From NCBI GenBank assembly GCA_050084985.1, contig JBITNC010000001.1:157046001-157110000 (forward strand): a DNA stretch of 64,000 nt, written 5' to 3'. Every line of letters starts with the position of its first letter. Position 1 is the first letter of the stretch. This stretch comes from Nageia nagi. Lineage: Eukaryota; Pinophyta. Positions 1 to 12,000 of the stretch are shown in pieces. Below the pieces are notes generated by a model, which saw only the letters and a list, made by a program, of their open reading frames with translations, made no database searches and was not told where the DNA came from. The translations under genes were made by a program, and so were the position numbers.

Positions 1-2879
1 ACTTGAATTTCTTATAGAAATTGATTCATAGCCTCCCAATAACTCTCAGACTGTTGTAATAATTCCAATAAAGTCATCTTAACTAGAGACATTTTCAATT
101 GTCGTTGAAGAGCACCTTTTATCAAAACTTTAGGTTGTTGCGGAGGAGGTATTGGTTGTATATTAATTGGGTTTGATATTGATTGATTTTTTCATGGATT
201 ATCTTGTTTATTCTGATATTGTTGCCCTCTTGTAGCTATACCAATCATATGTATTGAATCATCTATAGTCCCTATAAATGGTGTATCCTTATTATTCCAT
301 GTATAATTCATTTGGTTTGGGATGGTCGCCACATTGTTAGCCTGATGTGAAGGTAAGGGGTTTTGATATATCCCTAAATTTTGATTCGAAGGCACAACAG
401 GATTATCCACATCTATTTTTCGACTATCTATCAAGTCTTGAATTTTATGTTGTAAAGTTTGACATCTATTTGTATTATGTCCTTTTTGTCTATGATAAGC
501 ACAAAATTAATTTTCCTTATACCATTTGCTTCCCTTAGCATTAGGATTTTTAGGTTTTATATTAGGTAATCTAATCATACTATTATCACATAATTTTTTA
601 AGTATTTTGGCTAATGGTTCTAATAATGGGGTAAAATTTCTTTTAGGCTTAGGTTCAACATTTTCTTTGATTTTTGAAGCTTGACTAGAATCCTCTGTCA
701 TAGCTATTTGATTGTTTTGTGGTTGTTTAGTACTATTTTCATTTTGATTACCCTTTTTATATTCCTTTTTCTTGAGCTTTAGTTCTCCATCTTGAATTTT
801 AACTCTTTCTATAACTACTGCCTGAGCCATAGCTTCTTCGAAAGTTTATGTTGTTGAATTTGGAGAACACTAGCTATTGGTCTTAGACAACTTTGACTAA
901 ATAACTTAACCAATTCCTCCTGTGGTATTGTATAAGGCATACTAGTGAGTATAGCCCACCATCTTGAGATGTAATCTTGTATGGTTTCATCAGGAAATTA
1001 TTGCAATCTTGTAAGATCAATGATTGAAGATCTTTCTTTAATATTGATCCTAAAGTGTTCAAGAAATTGATTAGCCAATTGTTCGAATGTATATAAACTA
1101 TGCATAGGTAAACTATTATACCAATCTAAAGCTTGTCTTGTGAGTATCATAGGAAATATACGTAACATTAATGAGTCATCATTGGCTATCTGATAACTAA
1201 AAAATGTAAATTTTCTCAAATGTTCTTTGGGGTCTTCTCTTCCTTTAAATGATTCTATCTTAGGAAATTCAAACCTATATGGTAGTTTCATTTTTGGAAC
1301 ACTTGGATGAATAGGTTCATTGCAAATATTCTTGTAATTTAACTTTTGAAGTCCTTGAACATTCATTTCTTGATTTATAAAGTCCTTCATAAAGTCTTCT
1401 AATTCTTTATCAGTTCTATGACCTTGAGTGTGTCTATGATGTCCTCGTGTATTCGGATACTTTTCAGAAATTGATCTTGAAGTGTAAGACTCATGGTCAG
1501 AAGGAAACTTCGATGGTGGTGGAGGCAATATTTTAAGAGGTGAATGTCATCATGGAATAGGGATCCTAGGAGGTCTTTGGGATATCCCTTTTCCATGTAG
1601 ATCTTTTCCTTTGTAATCAGGTTGTCTTGTTTGATTTTGAGTTTGTTCCACCCAAATTATAATAGAATCTTGTTTTTATTTATCATATAATTTTTGAAGC
1701 TCTAATTCCTTATCCATTTCCTTTTGTAGTAAAATGGCTATCTCTCTATCCATCGCTTCTTGTTTGTCTAAATAAGGATCTCGATATCTTTGTATTTGAC
1801 TCCCTTCAGGAGTTTCCGGTTTCAAATTCTTTATTTTTTGATATTCATCCCACTGTATTTGTTTTTCTTTCTCCATGCGTAAATATTGTTCCCTTTTTAT
1901 TTTTTCATTCTCTAATTGTAATTCCTGTAAGTGAAGTTGAATCTCATGTTCTTTATGAAGTCTCTTCTTTTCTTGTTCCAGGAACTCATTTCTTTCTTTG
2001 TTTGCTTGTTCTTGTTCTATGAATTTCCTTTTATCTCTAAGAAGTTTATCTTCCATTTCTTTTAATTTATCTTCTTGTTCTTGAATTTTAATGAATTCGT
2101 CAACTTCTTTTAAAAGATGTTGCATCTCCGTAGCCTTTTTAATATCACTAGCATGTGTTTTCGTAAATTTTTGATCGGCTTTTGTTTTACGTAATTATCA
2201 TTCTTCTAGTTCTTCATAAGAAGGTATCTCTTCTATTTTGTACTTAGATGCCCTTCTATGTAATCCTCCCTTTGAAGAATAAGATTTCTCTGTTTGCTTT
2301 ATTGAAGGAGCTCTTTGGGATAAATTACTCGTAGGTATTGATATTTCATTTTTTCCTAATTCGAGAGACCTATGAGAAAAAGAAGTTCCCTCTTTTCGGA
2401 TTAAAGAACTAACTTTTTGACCGTATGATAATAAATGAATGACTCTATCATATTTAACTTTATAAGGCTCAATATTCTGGTATTGCTATGGTTTCAGCAT
2501 GAGATTTATCCTCGTCTATTTCTAAGTTATCACGTCTATGATTTCATTTTTCAACATCTCCCGGTAAACTTGAAGATGTCTTAGGAATAGCCCTATGACT
2601 AGCTAGGCGATGATGAATTTCAATTAACTCTTCATCTAACACCTGCATTCTAGTCTTAGTAGCAAGATCTTCTATACTTTGTCTTTGCAATCTAGATTGA
2701 TCATAACCCTAATCCAAATCTTTACTTTCATAATGAACTACCCATGAATCTGATTCATCTAAAGGAGGTGGCCTCCTAACTGAATACTCTATCAAATCCA
2801 TATTATCTGAATCTATTTCTTGTATTTCAAATGGATGTTCTCGCATTTTCTTAGAGATCATACTTCTAGTTTGAACCAT
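1..2879 (-). pseudogene. Tat-type Ty3/gypsy Gag, decayed, cut by window edge
   Basis: Capsid/nucleocapsid polyprotein of an LTR retrotransposon. The start is placed at 2879 (MVQTRSM). A charged coiled-coil stretch rich in E, K and Q lies at about 1676-2125. A Retrotrans_gag domain follows at about 998-1330 (FPKIESFKGREDPKEHLRKF, then ALDWYNSLP and FEQLANQFLEHF). A zinc-finger-like segment CAYHRQKGHNTNRC (C-x2-H-x4-H-x4-C) lies at about 460-505. Several in-frame stops and shifts break the frame; one stop sits directly before the finger, between KEN and FCAYH. The gag runs toward the left edge, so protease and pol would be outside the window. The finger spacing and the LTR start point to the Tat lineage. 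Confidence 0.85.
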
Positions 2880-4702
2880 TTTTAGATATCATAAACAAGC
2901 ATCGGCAAAAAGAAACTTTATTTTTATCTTTTATATTATATTTTCGATAAAATAATTTAATGCACAAATAGCCTATATGCAAAACCTACTTTTAACGATG
3001 TGATTATCTTCTTTAACTTTTTCACATATTTTTAATGTCTGAATTAAATGAACGATATGGGTTGTTTATTTTTAATCTTTTTAATTTTCCTAATTTGTTT
3101 TGACTAGTCAAGTGTTAAACAAGGTAGGTTGGGTAATTCTAATGTAATGTTTGCAAAGTTTCTATGGCTTTTGGCTTGGTTCTAGATGAGTCTCCTTTTT
3201 TGACTTCTACCTAAAGGAAAGTTACCTTGGTCATCACCTCCAAGTGTAACTGGCTCTATGGCTTCAAGTGTGTTATGTTGGTGGTTACAAAGAAGTAAGA
3301 ATTAACGGTTGGTAGTGACATCCAACTCGTTAATGTTCAATTATTCCTTTAAGGCCGTATGAAATGCATTTAAATAAGTAAAGTACATTTATGCATACTA
3401 CCCTCCCAAACATTCATGTCCATTTATTTATCTTATCTTAATGTGATGCAATCAAAGTTTATTTTAAGTGAATCTTGACCTTAATAGACCCCATTATTCC
3501 TTTTAATTATAATGCAATTCATTATCCAACCTCTTAATGATGTTCATTAACTCCTTCTAGCTGTGGAAGTCTTATATGTGATAAATTCCCTCTTTTTACT
3601 AGTCACATATCTCTTCGACCTCCAATGGAGTGGTAAGAGCAGACTTAGTAAAAAGCCATTAAGTGTGGATAAATTAATTAAGTTAGGTTCAATTACTCCT
3701 CCAAGGGTCACCTCCCTTCGACCTCCAATGGAGTGGTAAGGGCAGACCTCTTTAAGAGTGTTAATGTGAAGTATGTTTCCAAAAATGTGAATAATTTTAC
3801 CTCTTTCACTTAACTTATATCTGATCACTTAGGATCGCTTGAAGCGCAAAAGTGAGAGCATAATTTGTTAAGTGAAAGTACTTAATGTATCCGAATCCCT
3901 CCAATTTATTAACCTTTTAATATGATTTACACTACCAAAAACCCAATTTATTTCCTTTAAGTTCATTCCAAATTAAATGTGATTCATTTACCCCTTCCAA
4001 TTGTGGAAGTATTATGTGTAGTAAATTAACTCCTCTTACTAGTAAGAGGTCATTATGTGTGGGTGAATTAGCCAAATTAATGATAATGTGAATGCGAAAG
4101 AAAAGAGAAATTAATTACTCCTTCTTATCCGATCTATTTTGGTCACCTTAGATCGCATGAAGCGCAAAGGGAGAGCATAAGTAGACAAGATAAAAAGTAT
4201 TAATATGTGTACGTACCCTTCACCCAAACATGAAAGTAAATACATAACATTTTACATAACATAAAATAAATTAATAAAAAATGCATTTAACCTTTTCTAC
4301 CCATTCTTATATGCATTCTAGGCAAAGGGATCACATTCAAAAATATTCTTCCATTTTAACAATACATTATGCATTTTATTTTAATTTTTTCGAAATAACA
4401 AAAAGAGAAAAAATGACCTAGGTGTGAGTCATTGACGTTTAGACAGGGGTCATTGGCATTTATACTGAGTCATCAGTGTCCAATTCCAGTCACTGGTGTT
4501 TAGTCTGGATTACTTTATAAAATGCTAGCATTCCTTCTAAGTAACCGACGTCCGATTACAATCACTAGCATTTTTGCAATAGATTTCTTGAAATGCACAG
4601 AACACAAAATTTGAAGTTAGTTCATGGAGGAATTCAAATAACCAGAAAATAGAAAGGTAAAATCATTTTAAAACAAAAAAAACCCCCCTATCAATAACGA
4701 AA
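2880..4702 (-). other. Leader (5' untranslated region) of the left Tat-type element
   Basis: About 1.8 kb of non-coding sequence between primer site and gag start, long for a gypsy leader but in keeping with Tat/Ogre elements. It holds an imperfect internal duplication: 3541-3864 resembles 3988-4180, and both end in a block containing GAAGCGCAAA and GAGAGCATAA. Inside the first unit a 32-bp block (3613-3643) recurs at 3716-3747. Positions 4422-4570 hold about six degenerate copies of a 20-23 bp unit around GTCATTGGCATTTA. No convincing protein was found; the open frame at 3547-3828 falls in the duplicated part and matches nothing I know. Confidence 0.6.
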
Positions 4703-4722
4703 GGGCCCTCCTTCTAGCGCCA
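4703..4722 (-). promoter_or_regulatory. Primer-binding site of left Tat-type element
   Basis: Minus-strand TGGCGCTAGAAGGAGGGCCC lies three bases inside the LTR end. TGG at the start, complementary to a tRNA 3' CCA, is the hallmark of a primer site. It is not the initiator-Met type; the TGGCGC start is typical of non-chromovirus gypsy elements. Which tRNA is used was not determined. Confidence 0.7.
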
Positions 4723-4725
4723 GAA

Positions 4726-5573
4726 TGTTGCAGTGAAAATAAAGCTAGAATGTAGAATAACACAAAATATGAATTATTCTTAAATCTTCATTGAACCTCA
4801 AATTACATATAATAGATAAACATGTTATAATTGCAAAATGATATTGATTTTCAATTAAGACTACAATTTGCCCTTAGAAGGGACTTTTACAAATGCCATT
4901 TGCCAAAACAAGAGTATTAGATCTCCATTGTTTTTGATTTGCTTGCTTCTTTCCTTGATATGAACCTGTAAATTCTACACACATGCAAAAGACAATAACA
5001 TCAAAGCATCTATGTATAACATATATTGAATTAAAACTAGCATAAAACAATAAAATGTATGAGCTTACAAGATTTTGGCAGCATTACCCTATTTTAAAAA
5101 TGGGTCAAGATTCTCTCTCATTTGATTTGTATTAACTTGTATTTATAGATTTTGGATGGAATATTCAAGAGGCTAGTAAGAGGAAGTGAACAACCATTGT
5201 AGGTCATAACTGACCCCCTCTATCCACATCATCTTGGAAAGATGAATCATTTCGACTTTCCCTTGCCATTTTGGGTTTCTTGTTCGACTGTTGCAGAGTC
5301 GCTGGTGTTTACCATACAAACGTCGATGATTGGCTCAAAATGTTGATGATTGTCTTGGGTTACTGGCGATTGGGTTTTTAACTTTGTGACAATATTCACT
5401 GATCGCCTAATAGCCAATTTTACCTAAAAAGAGTCATGTGACCACCCGTTTCGCATGTACTCAGCGGGGGCTATCCAATAATAGGGTTTTTAGACCTATT
5501 TTATATTGTTGTGAAGCGTTATGATTATTTTAATGTTTACTAGTTAAGAAGGGGACATTTTTAGGTGTCTACA
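4726..5573 (-). repeat. 5' LTR of left Tat-type element
   Basis: 848 bp. On the minus strand it opens TGTAGACACC and ends TGCAACA, the TG...CA form of an LTR, and is followed by the primer site. The opening matches the LTR starts at 37976 and 60055 and resembles those of the element at 44014-54227. It contains short degenerate repeats of the same kind as the leader (about 5290-5400). Copia integrase sequence begins immediately to the right, so this element inserted into that copia. The other LTR is outside the window, so the target duplication cannot be checked. Confidence 0.8.
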
Positions 5574-6400
5574 AGTAAATGTATTTGCAAAATAAGAAGT
5601 CTCTAAATCAGCACTAGCTACCAATGCAAAACTAGCCAATTCACCCTTTGGTTCACCATCCAACTTATCACTATACAAATGGATATTTTCAAGCCTTTTA
5701 ATTACTTGATCTACTTCTTTTGCTTATCCTGTTGTTACTATATTTGAAATTTTTTTATCTAACATTTGATAAGGAGGATGATTTTTCAAGTGTTCTATTA
5801 CCTTGTACTTTACCATTCTGGTTTAGAGATGCATCACCATCATTGGAAACATATTTGAGATGCACTAATGTGGGTTGTTTGAATCTTTGGGATGCATATT
5901 TTATTGGCTAGGATGAATAGTATATTACACATTTGAAGATATTCCATAAAATAATCCATCATCAATATTTTTTTTTATGACCCCATGCTCTCCCTTCATT
6001 AAAAATAATATCTCTTGAAACAATAACTTTGTGAGTTTTGGGATTATATGGTTTATATGCTTTTCTTGTTTCACAATAACCAATAAATATGCAAGACTCA
6101 CTCTTTGAATCTAATTTTTTTCCATGCTCCTTTGGAACATGCACACAACCCAAGCAACCAAATACACTAAAATGATTCACATTTAGTCTTTTATCATACC
6201 ATGCATCAAAAGGAGTTATGCCATCCAAACTAAAGCTTGGACATCTATTTAAAATATACATTCCTATCCTAATGGATTCATCCCAATAACCACTACTTAA
6301 ACCTTTAGTTTGGAACATGCAACTTACCATATTAGTTAAAGTTTTATTCTTATGTTTAACTACACCATTTTTTGTGGAGTGTAGGAAGCAATGAGTTGCC
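5574..6400 (-). pseudogene. Ty1/copia integrase C-terminal part and linker (fragment of split copia)
   Basis: Minus-strand protein similar to the end of a copia integrase: GVVKHKNKTLTNMVSCM, then YILNRCPSFSLDGITPFDAW, FGCLGCVHVPKEHGKKLDSK, CIFIGYCETRKAYKPYNP and VSRDIIFNE. The variable linker before reverse transcriptase follows at 5574-5930, with stops. It joins across the chromovirus to the integrase start at 12412: the second catalytic Asp is on the right side and the YTPQ...NGV segment carrying the catalytic Glu is at this side's right end. Reverse transcriptase is missing, cut off by the Tat-type LTR at 5573. Confidence 0.85.
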
Positions 6401-6405
6401 TTCTC

Positions 6406-6810
6406 TTTTACGATGCTACAAATATGAAAGGGAAATATTGCAGAAATGTAATGAATATCAATTTGAAATAGAAAAATGACAACTAATCTAGTAGAAATAA
6501 TAGAGCATGCACTGATAAATAGAACACGAAATAACAATAATAATAGATAAGGATAGGATTTTACTGAATAGAAATAGAATCATAGGTTGCTTCAAGGGGG
6601 CTACCTCCTTACAACTCTAAAAGTGAAAATAATGTTTAAGATGCCTTTTTTTCACACACTTCTACTTATCTATAATATACTAACCCTAACCCTAATAGTA
6701 ATGCAAGATCATGCCCTAACCTTATAATCACAATATTACAATTTACAATATAAGCTAAAAAATTAATAACTAATACTAACATTAAAATGTTAGGATGTAG
6801 GATCCTAACA
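6406..6810 (-). repeat. 3' LTR of chromovirus
   Basis: 405 bp, aligned along its length with 12001-12406. The outer end reads TTTTACGATG where the partner has TGTTATGATG, so one terminal TG has been lost. It ends GGATCCTAACA. It contains the block AAGGGGGCTACCTCCTT (about 6594-6610), also found in the LTR of the gag-only element at 15903. Confidence 0.92.
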
Positions 6811-6825
6811 TGCCACCCCTCTTGG
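6811..6825 (-). promoter_or_regulatory. Polypurine tract of chromovirus
   Basis: Minus-strand CCAAGAGGGGTGGCA lies directly before the 3' LTR start. A purine-rich run at this spot primes plus-strand DNA synthesis in LTR elements. Its place also confirms the element's orientation. Confidence 0.75.
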
Positions 6826-6839
6826 GATGAAGCTTTATT

Positions 6840-7950
6840 CTCAAAGCTTGAATTGTGGAAACTGTTACTATAGCTAATGAAGTATTTTTCATGTTACATC
6901 TTTCGATGCCATGCCTTACCACCACGTAAGGACTTCTATGATGGAGTGGTTATGAAGCTACCATGAATGTTGATCCAAAATTGACTTAGGTACAACTACC
7001 ATTACTCCATCCTCTACCAACTCAGGTAATTGTGTCTACACTTGAACCTTCAATCCAACCACTTTCTTGAGATAGGAGACATGAAACACTTGGTGAATTT
7101 TGGAATAATCAGGAAGCTTTAGTTTGTATGTAGTTGGGCCAATGCATTGCAACACCATGTAGGGACCATAAAACTTTGGGGCCAATTTTTGAGGGCCTTT
7201 TATTTTTAAGGATTTTTGGTGCTAAGGTTGCAGCCTTAGAAAGACCATGTTGTCTACTTGGAACTCACTTTTGACATGTTGCTAATTAGCCTATTGTTTC
7301 ATATGATGTTGGGCTATTTGAAGGTTATCATTAAGCAAATAGAGAATATCATCTTGATTAACTAATGCTTAGTTAACTACCTAAACTTTATTGGTACTTA
7401 CAACATACAAGGTGATTATGGGTGGAGCTTAACCATACACTGCTTCATAGGGGGTCATCTTACTAATAGAATGATAAGATGTATTATACCACCACTCAGC
7501 CAAGGGAAGCCATCATACCCAATACATAGGTTATGATGACACAAAATAGCATAAATATGTTTCCAAACATTTATTTACAATTTTAGTCTGACCATCAGTT
7601 TGCGAGTGATATGCTAAGCTCATGTTTAGTTGGGTACCTTGCAGCTTGAAAAGCTTTTACCAAAAATGGCTTGTAAAAGTGGGATCATGATCACTGATAA
7701 TTGTATATGGCATGCCATATAGTTTAAAAATTATATCCACGAATAATTATGCCATTGTCATTGCCTTGTAGGGATGAGTCAATGAACCAAAATGAGCAAT
7801 ATTTGGATAATTGATCAACCACCACTAGAATAACTAATTTACCATTGGATTTAGGTAGGCCTTCAATGAAATCCATTGACATATCAATCCATGTATGATT
7901 AGGTATAGGAAGAGGTTGAAGGATTCCTAGAGTACCCACTATCTCACCTT
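6840..7950 (-). pseudogene. Chromovirus integrase with chromodomain-like tail
   Basis: Minus-strand fragments in order: IDMSMDFIEGLPKSNGK with VVVDQLSKY (catalytic core start, about 7780-7900), then GMPYTIISDHDPTF and a SQTDGQ-like segment, then [31 protein letters not shown] and a final VLTWW.GMASKDVT...FPQFKL segment resembling the chromodomain of plant chromoviruses. Stops and shifts break every part. It would insert element DNA into chromatin. The tail runs almost to the purine tract, as usual for these elements. Confidence 0.8.
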
Positions 7951-8229
7951 TTTATCATTAACACACATCACAAGCTACCACAAACTACTTGATATCCCAT
8001 TTCATACCTACCCAATAGAATGACCATGCCACTCACTTATAAGTTTTCAAAAATCCATAATTTTCTAATGTAGGTGTGGAATGTAATTTGGAAAGTATTT
8101 TTGATTTATATTTTGAAGGAGATGGTAACAAAATTTGACCTTTGAATCTCAAAATACCATCATGCCATGTGTGGTGTGGTTTACTCATGGGGTCTTGAGT
8201 GATTTATTTTAACAATTATTAGGTGGAGC

Positions 8230-9560
8230 TATCCTCTACCCACTCTATTTGACTTTATCCAACCATTGAGGAATAGGAGATGAAAGAGCTTGTAGTGCTA
8301 CCTAATCTTCAAATTTTCTAGACAAAGCATCGATAATTACATTCTCTTTACCTTTATGGTATACTATCTCATAATCTTACCCTAGTAGTTTGGTCACCCA
8401 TTTTTGTTGCTCGGGTGTAGAAATATGTTGCTCCATGAAAAATTTCAAATTATGATGATCTATGAGGATGATGAAATGGTGACCAATGAGATATGGTCTC
8501 CAACATTGAACTGCATGAATGATGGCAAGAATTTCTTTTTCATAGGTGGATTTACCCAAATTTTTACCAAAGAGTTCTCTACTAGTGAACGCTAAGGGAT
8601 GCCCTCCTTGCATCAATACTACCTCGATTCCTACTTTACAAGCATCACTTTCTATCATAAGGGTTTTAGAAAAATTTGGCATTGCTAATACTAGGGTGGT
8701 ACACATTACATCCTTAAGCTTAAGGAAAGCTGCCTCAGCTTGAGGGGACCGTTGGAATGCATTATTTTTCAACAACATTGTTAGAGGTGCTGCAATCTTA
8801 CCATAATCTTTCACAAATTTACTATAGTAGCCAATAAAACCCAAGAATCCTTAAATACTTTTTAAGGATGTAGGAACAGAATAAATTTGCATGTCAGTAA
8901 TCTTATGTGGATCCACCTTAACTCCCTCTTCAGATATAATATGACCTAAGTAGTCAATTTCCCTCTTACCGAATGAACATTTTGATTTTTTTGCATAAAG
9001 CTGGTGTTCCCTCAAAATTTGTAAGGTTTGGTCAACATGTGCCATGTGTTCCTACCATGTCTTACTATAGATCAAAATATCATCAAAGAAAACCAAAATG
9101 AACTTCTTGAGGAATGGATGAAACACCTAATTCATTAAACTTTGAAATGTGGATGGAGCATTTGTGAGGCCAAAAGGCATGACCAAGAATAATTAATGGC
9201 CCTCATGGGTGTGAAATGTAATTTTTGGTATATCCTCCTCCTTGAGGTGGATTTTATGATACCTATATTACGGGTCTAACTTGGAAAAATATTTTTCCCC
9301 ATGTAGTTCATCCAATAATTCATCAATGAAGAGTATGGGAAATTTGTCCTTGATGGTAATTTTATCAAGGGCCTTGAAATCCACACACATATTTCATGAG
9401 CCATCTTTCTTATGAAGCAATATAATTGGGGAAAAATATGGGCTTATGCTAGGTTGAATTACTCCTGCATCCAATAGTTCTTGAACCAATTTTTCAATTT
9501 CATTTTTTTATAAACAAGGATACCGATAAGGATGAATGTTTGTTGGGTGACTTCCTGGCA
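8230..9560 (-). pseudogene. Chromovirus reverse transcriptase and RNase H
   Basis: Reverse transcriptase with fused RNase H, minus strand. Visible motifs in order: ISPYFSPIILLHKKDGS, a [16 protein letters not shown] segment, MPFGLTNAPSTFQ, the catalytic block FFDDILIYS (about 9070-9090, both Asp kept), SKCSFGKREIDYLGHIIS, GFLGFIGYYSKFVKDYG, ESDACKVGIEVVLMQ and STYEKEILAIIHAVQCWRPY (RNase H). The longest open piece is 8377-8844. Several in-frame stops (for example before KVDPHK and near GFLG) mean the full protein is not made. Confidence 0.9.
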
Positions 9561-9843
9561 CCAACTAGATATCATGATCATGTGATCATTGGAGTGGTAA
9601 GCTCATTGGTTCCTTAAAGGTATGTGCATGCTTACTTAAGATGGGCTAGATATCCTTAGGCTCTATGAGTTTAGATTTGATGATTGATAAAGAGTAGAAT
9701 TGTGCCATCATTCCCTTTCCAGTTTTCCATATGATCTTTTCCATGTGATGTGAGCTCACAATTTGTAAAGGTCTACCATATAATCCCCTGAGAGTATGCT
9801 CTTATTCATCTATCTTCAAGGTCATCCATAGCTTTGCAAAATT

Positions 9844-10275
9844 TCACTGCATAGTGCCCAAAGTCCTCAACCATTGTACCCTCAAAACTATATCACATCC
9901 CCCAAGTGGTAAAGCATACATGTCGCTTTTCAAAGTATAGTGGTCCATGCTCAATTTGACATTTTGACATGTGCCTTTACATGCTATTTTTCCTCCATTA
10001 CCAACCATAACCTCAATATTATTTGTAGGGTGGATGTAACAGTCTGTAACCTTAGCCACCCATGGATAAATGAAATTATAAGCACTTCCCAAATCCAAAA
10101 ATATTATGAGAGGGTGCTTTTTAAAAAAACCTTTGACCTTCATAGTTTTAGGGGTAGTAATTTCTACTAATGTACTATAACAGATAACTGGGGCCTCCTC
10201 ATATGGAATTTCTTCTATAGCCTCTTCAAGTGCACTCTCATATTCCTCCTCATTAGGAACATTAGCATCAAGCAA
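9844..10275 (-). pseudogene. Chromovirus aspartic protease region
   Basis: Open frame of 143 codons on the minus strand, part of the gag-pol reading. It contains TMKVKGFFKKHPLIIFLDLG, then SAYNFI, and GCDIVLRVQWLRTLGT near the end, the layout of the retroviral-type protease in plant chromoviruses. The usual D-S-G-S/T at the active site reads D-L-G-S, so the catalytic triad is altered. It lies between gag and reverse transcriptase, as expected. Confidence 0.85.
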
Positions 10276-10299
10276 ATATAACTTTTATTGAGTACAATG

Positions 10300-11239
10300 A
10301 TGACCATGAACAAATTTCTCATCAAAATTATAATACAAACCTTTGTTTCGATGCTCTTCCATTTCCTCCCACATCAACTTCTTAGTTTGCATTATGTGAT
10401 TCAATGGTGGGGCACTTATGTTATTAGAGGAATGGGAAATATTATGTGTTTTTGTGAATGGAGGTCTTACATTTCATTAATGAGCACTAGCTTTATATTT
10501 AGCAAGCTTTGCCAAAGTAATAGCATCCATCATAATTTTGGGATTAAATATTTTGACCTTTGGTTTAATTTCTTCCTTTAATCCACTAATAAAATAACTT
10601 CTGAAAAATGCATCATCCAACCCCTCTATGTGATTTGCTAATTTCTCAAACTGATTTTGGTATTCTTTGACTATTATGGTTTGACGTAACTTAGTCAATG
10701 CTTCTGTGAAATCTTCATAGTCACCAAGACCAAAATGGATCAAATTATTGAGTAAATTCATCCCATGAAGGAGCAAGATGCATTTTTGAGTACCATTGGT
10801 GCCATTGGAGAGCCTCACAGCCCAAATGAAAAGTTTCCATGTTCACCTTCAAATCTTTTGGAATTTGGTTCAATGTGAAATACTATCCTAACTTATAAAT
10901 CCAACCAGTCATATCATCTCCATCAAATCAAGGAAAATCCAAGCTGGCTATGTGGGGAAGAATGAAACTACCTTATTGGCCCTGAAAGTTATGATGATAC
11001 CCCTATGGATTTCTTGACTACCCTGATTGCTATGAATTGGATGCATTATTGGTATGATTGATACTTAGTTGGACACTATCACATTTACTATCAAGGGTTT
11101 GTATTTGGGTTTGTATGTGTCAAATTTCTACCCTAAATGTGTTGGTAAGTGTATTTTCCATTTGTTGGATCATAATTTGAAATGTCATCATGGTAGGATT
11201 AGCTTGTGCTGCTATTTGAAATCTTATCTCAGGTGTCAT
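10300..11239 (-). pseudogene. Chromovirus Gag
   Basis: Starts at about 11239 (MTPEIRFQIAAQANP), with a short coiled coil (TQIQTLDSKCDSVQLSI). A Retrotrans_gag domain follows: HFGLGDYEDFTEALTKLRQT, EYQNQFEKLANHIEGL, SYFISGLKEEIKPKV and AITLAKLAKYKA. The longest open piece is 10477-10818; stops interrupt the rest. A zinc knuckle should lie near 10300-10420 but I could not read a clean one. Confidence 0.82.
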
Positions 11240-11986
11240 TTCTAGAACTATTTCTGAAGCTGTTATTTTTGGAAACTACTATTTTTAGAAATTGCTATTT
11301 TTAGAAAGTGCTAAAAAAAGTGTATGGGTGTAGTATATCAAAATGATTAGCTCAAAAATATGATCACAATGGGCTAGGTCTCCCGATGATGATTTTGAAA
11401 ATCTTAGACTTTTTTTTTACATCTGTGGGTCTATTTACTTTTGTTAACAACTACTAAAATGGTATAGATTTTTAGTTATTTAACTATAAAGGTTTTTCTA
11501 CCTATGAATTGCTATTTTTGGTGGCTCTAAAAAATTGCATGTCATACATTCTACCTCCCAAATCAAGGTTTTTTATGTGAAGGAACAATTTTAGGGTAAG
11601 GATTATCTACTTTGTAGGCTTATCTAAACACCCCTCCTATCTAACTTTCATAAGGAAAGAGGCTACAGAGATGGCTTTTGTGATAAGTAACTTTCTAGCA
11701 GCACTTACTAGTGCACTACAGTTTACAAATGATCGACATAGCTTCCTACCTAGTTTCCACTTATAGCCTAGATATTCTTTGGTATACCTTTCAATACATG
11801 GAGTTTGATTCCATGTAGGGTTTTGTCTAAGGCTTGGGTATTGGTGTAGAGTTTTTTGCACCTCACTTATGCTTTGCCAAAAATGACAAATCCTCCTATA
11901 TATTTTAAAACCCCCAGTACAGGGTTTCTAGCTTAGACCTCTAAGAATTTTTTTTATTTTCCTATAGTAGAATGGCCCTAGAAAGA
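11240..11986 (-). other. Chromovirus leader
   Basis: About 750 bp of non-coding sequence between primer site and gag. The open frame at 11637-11861 has no recognisable domain and is probably chance. Confidence 0.55.
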
Positions 11987-11998
11987 GCTCTAATATTA
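11987..11998 (-). promoter_or_regulatory. Primer-binding site of chromovirus (initiator-Met type, mutated)
   Basis: Minus-strand TAATATTAGAGC, two bases inside the LTR, aligns with the standard TGGTATCAGAGC. The three differences are all transitions (two G to A, one C to T), the pattern left by cytosine-methylation decay. Confidence 0.75.
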
Positions 11999-12000
11999 GA

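Noticed and set aside
5720-5911. Plus-strand 63-codon hydrophobic frame
   Set aside because: Opposite strand of the copia linker; no independent support.
6684-6695. CCCTAACCCTAA, telomere-like
   Set aside because: Only two units, inside an LTR; the partner LTR has CCCTAACACTAA. Plant telomeres use TTTAGGG in long arrays.
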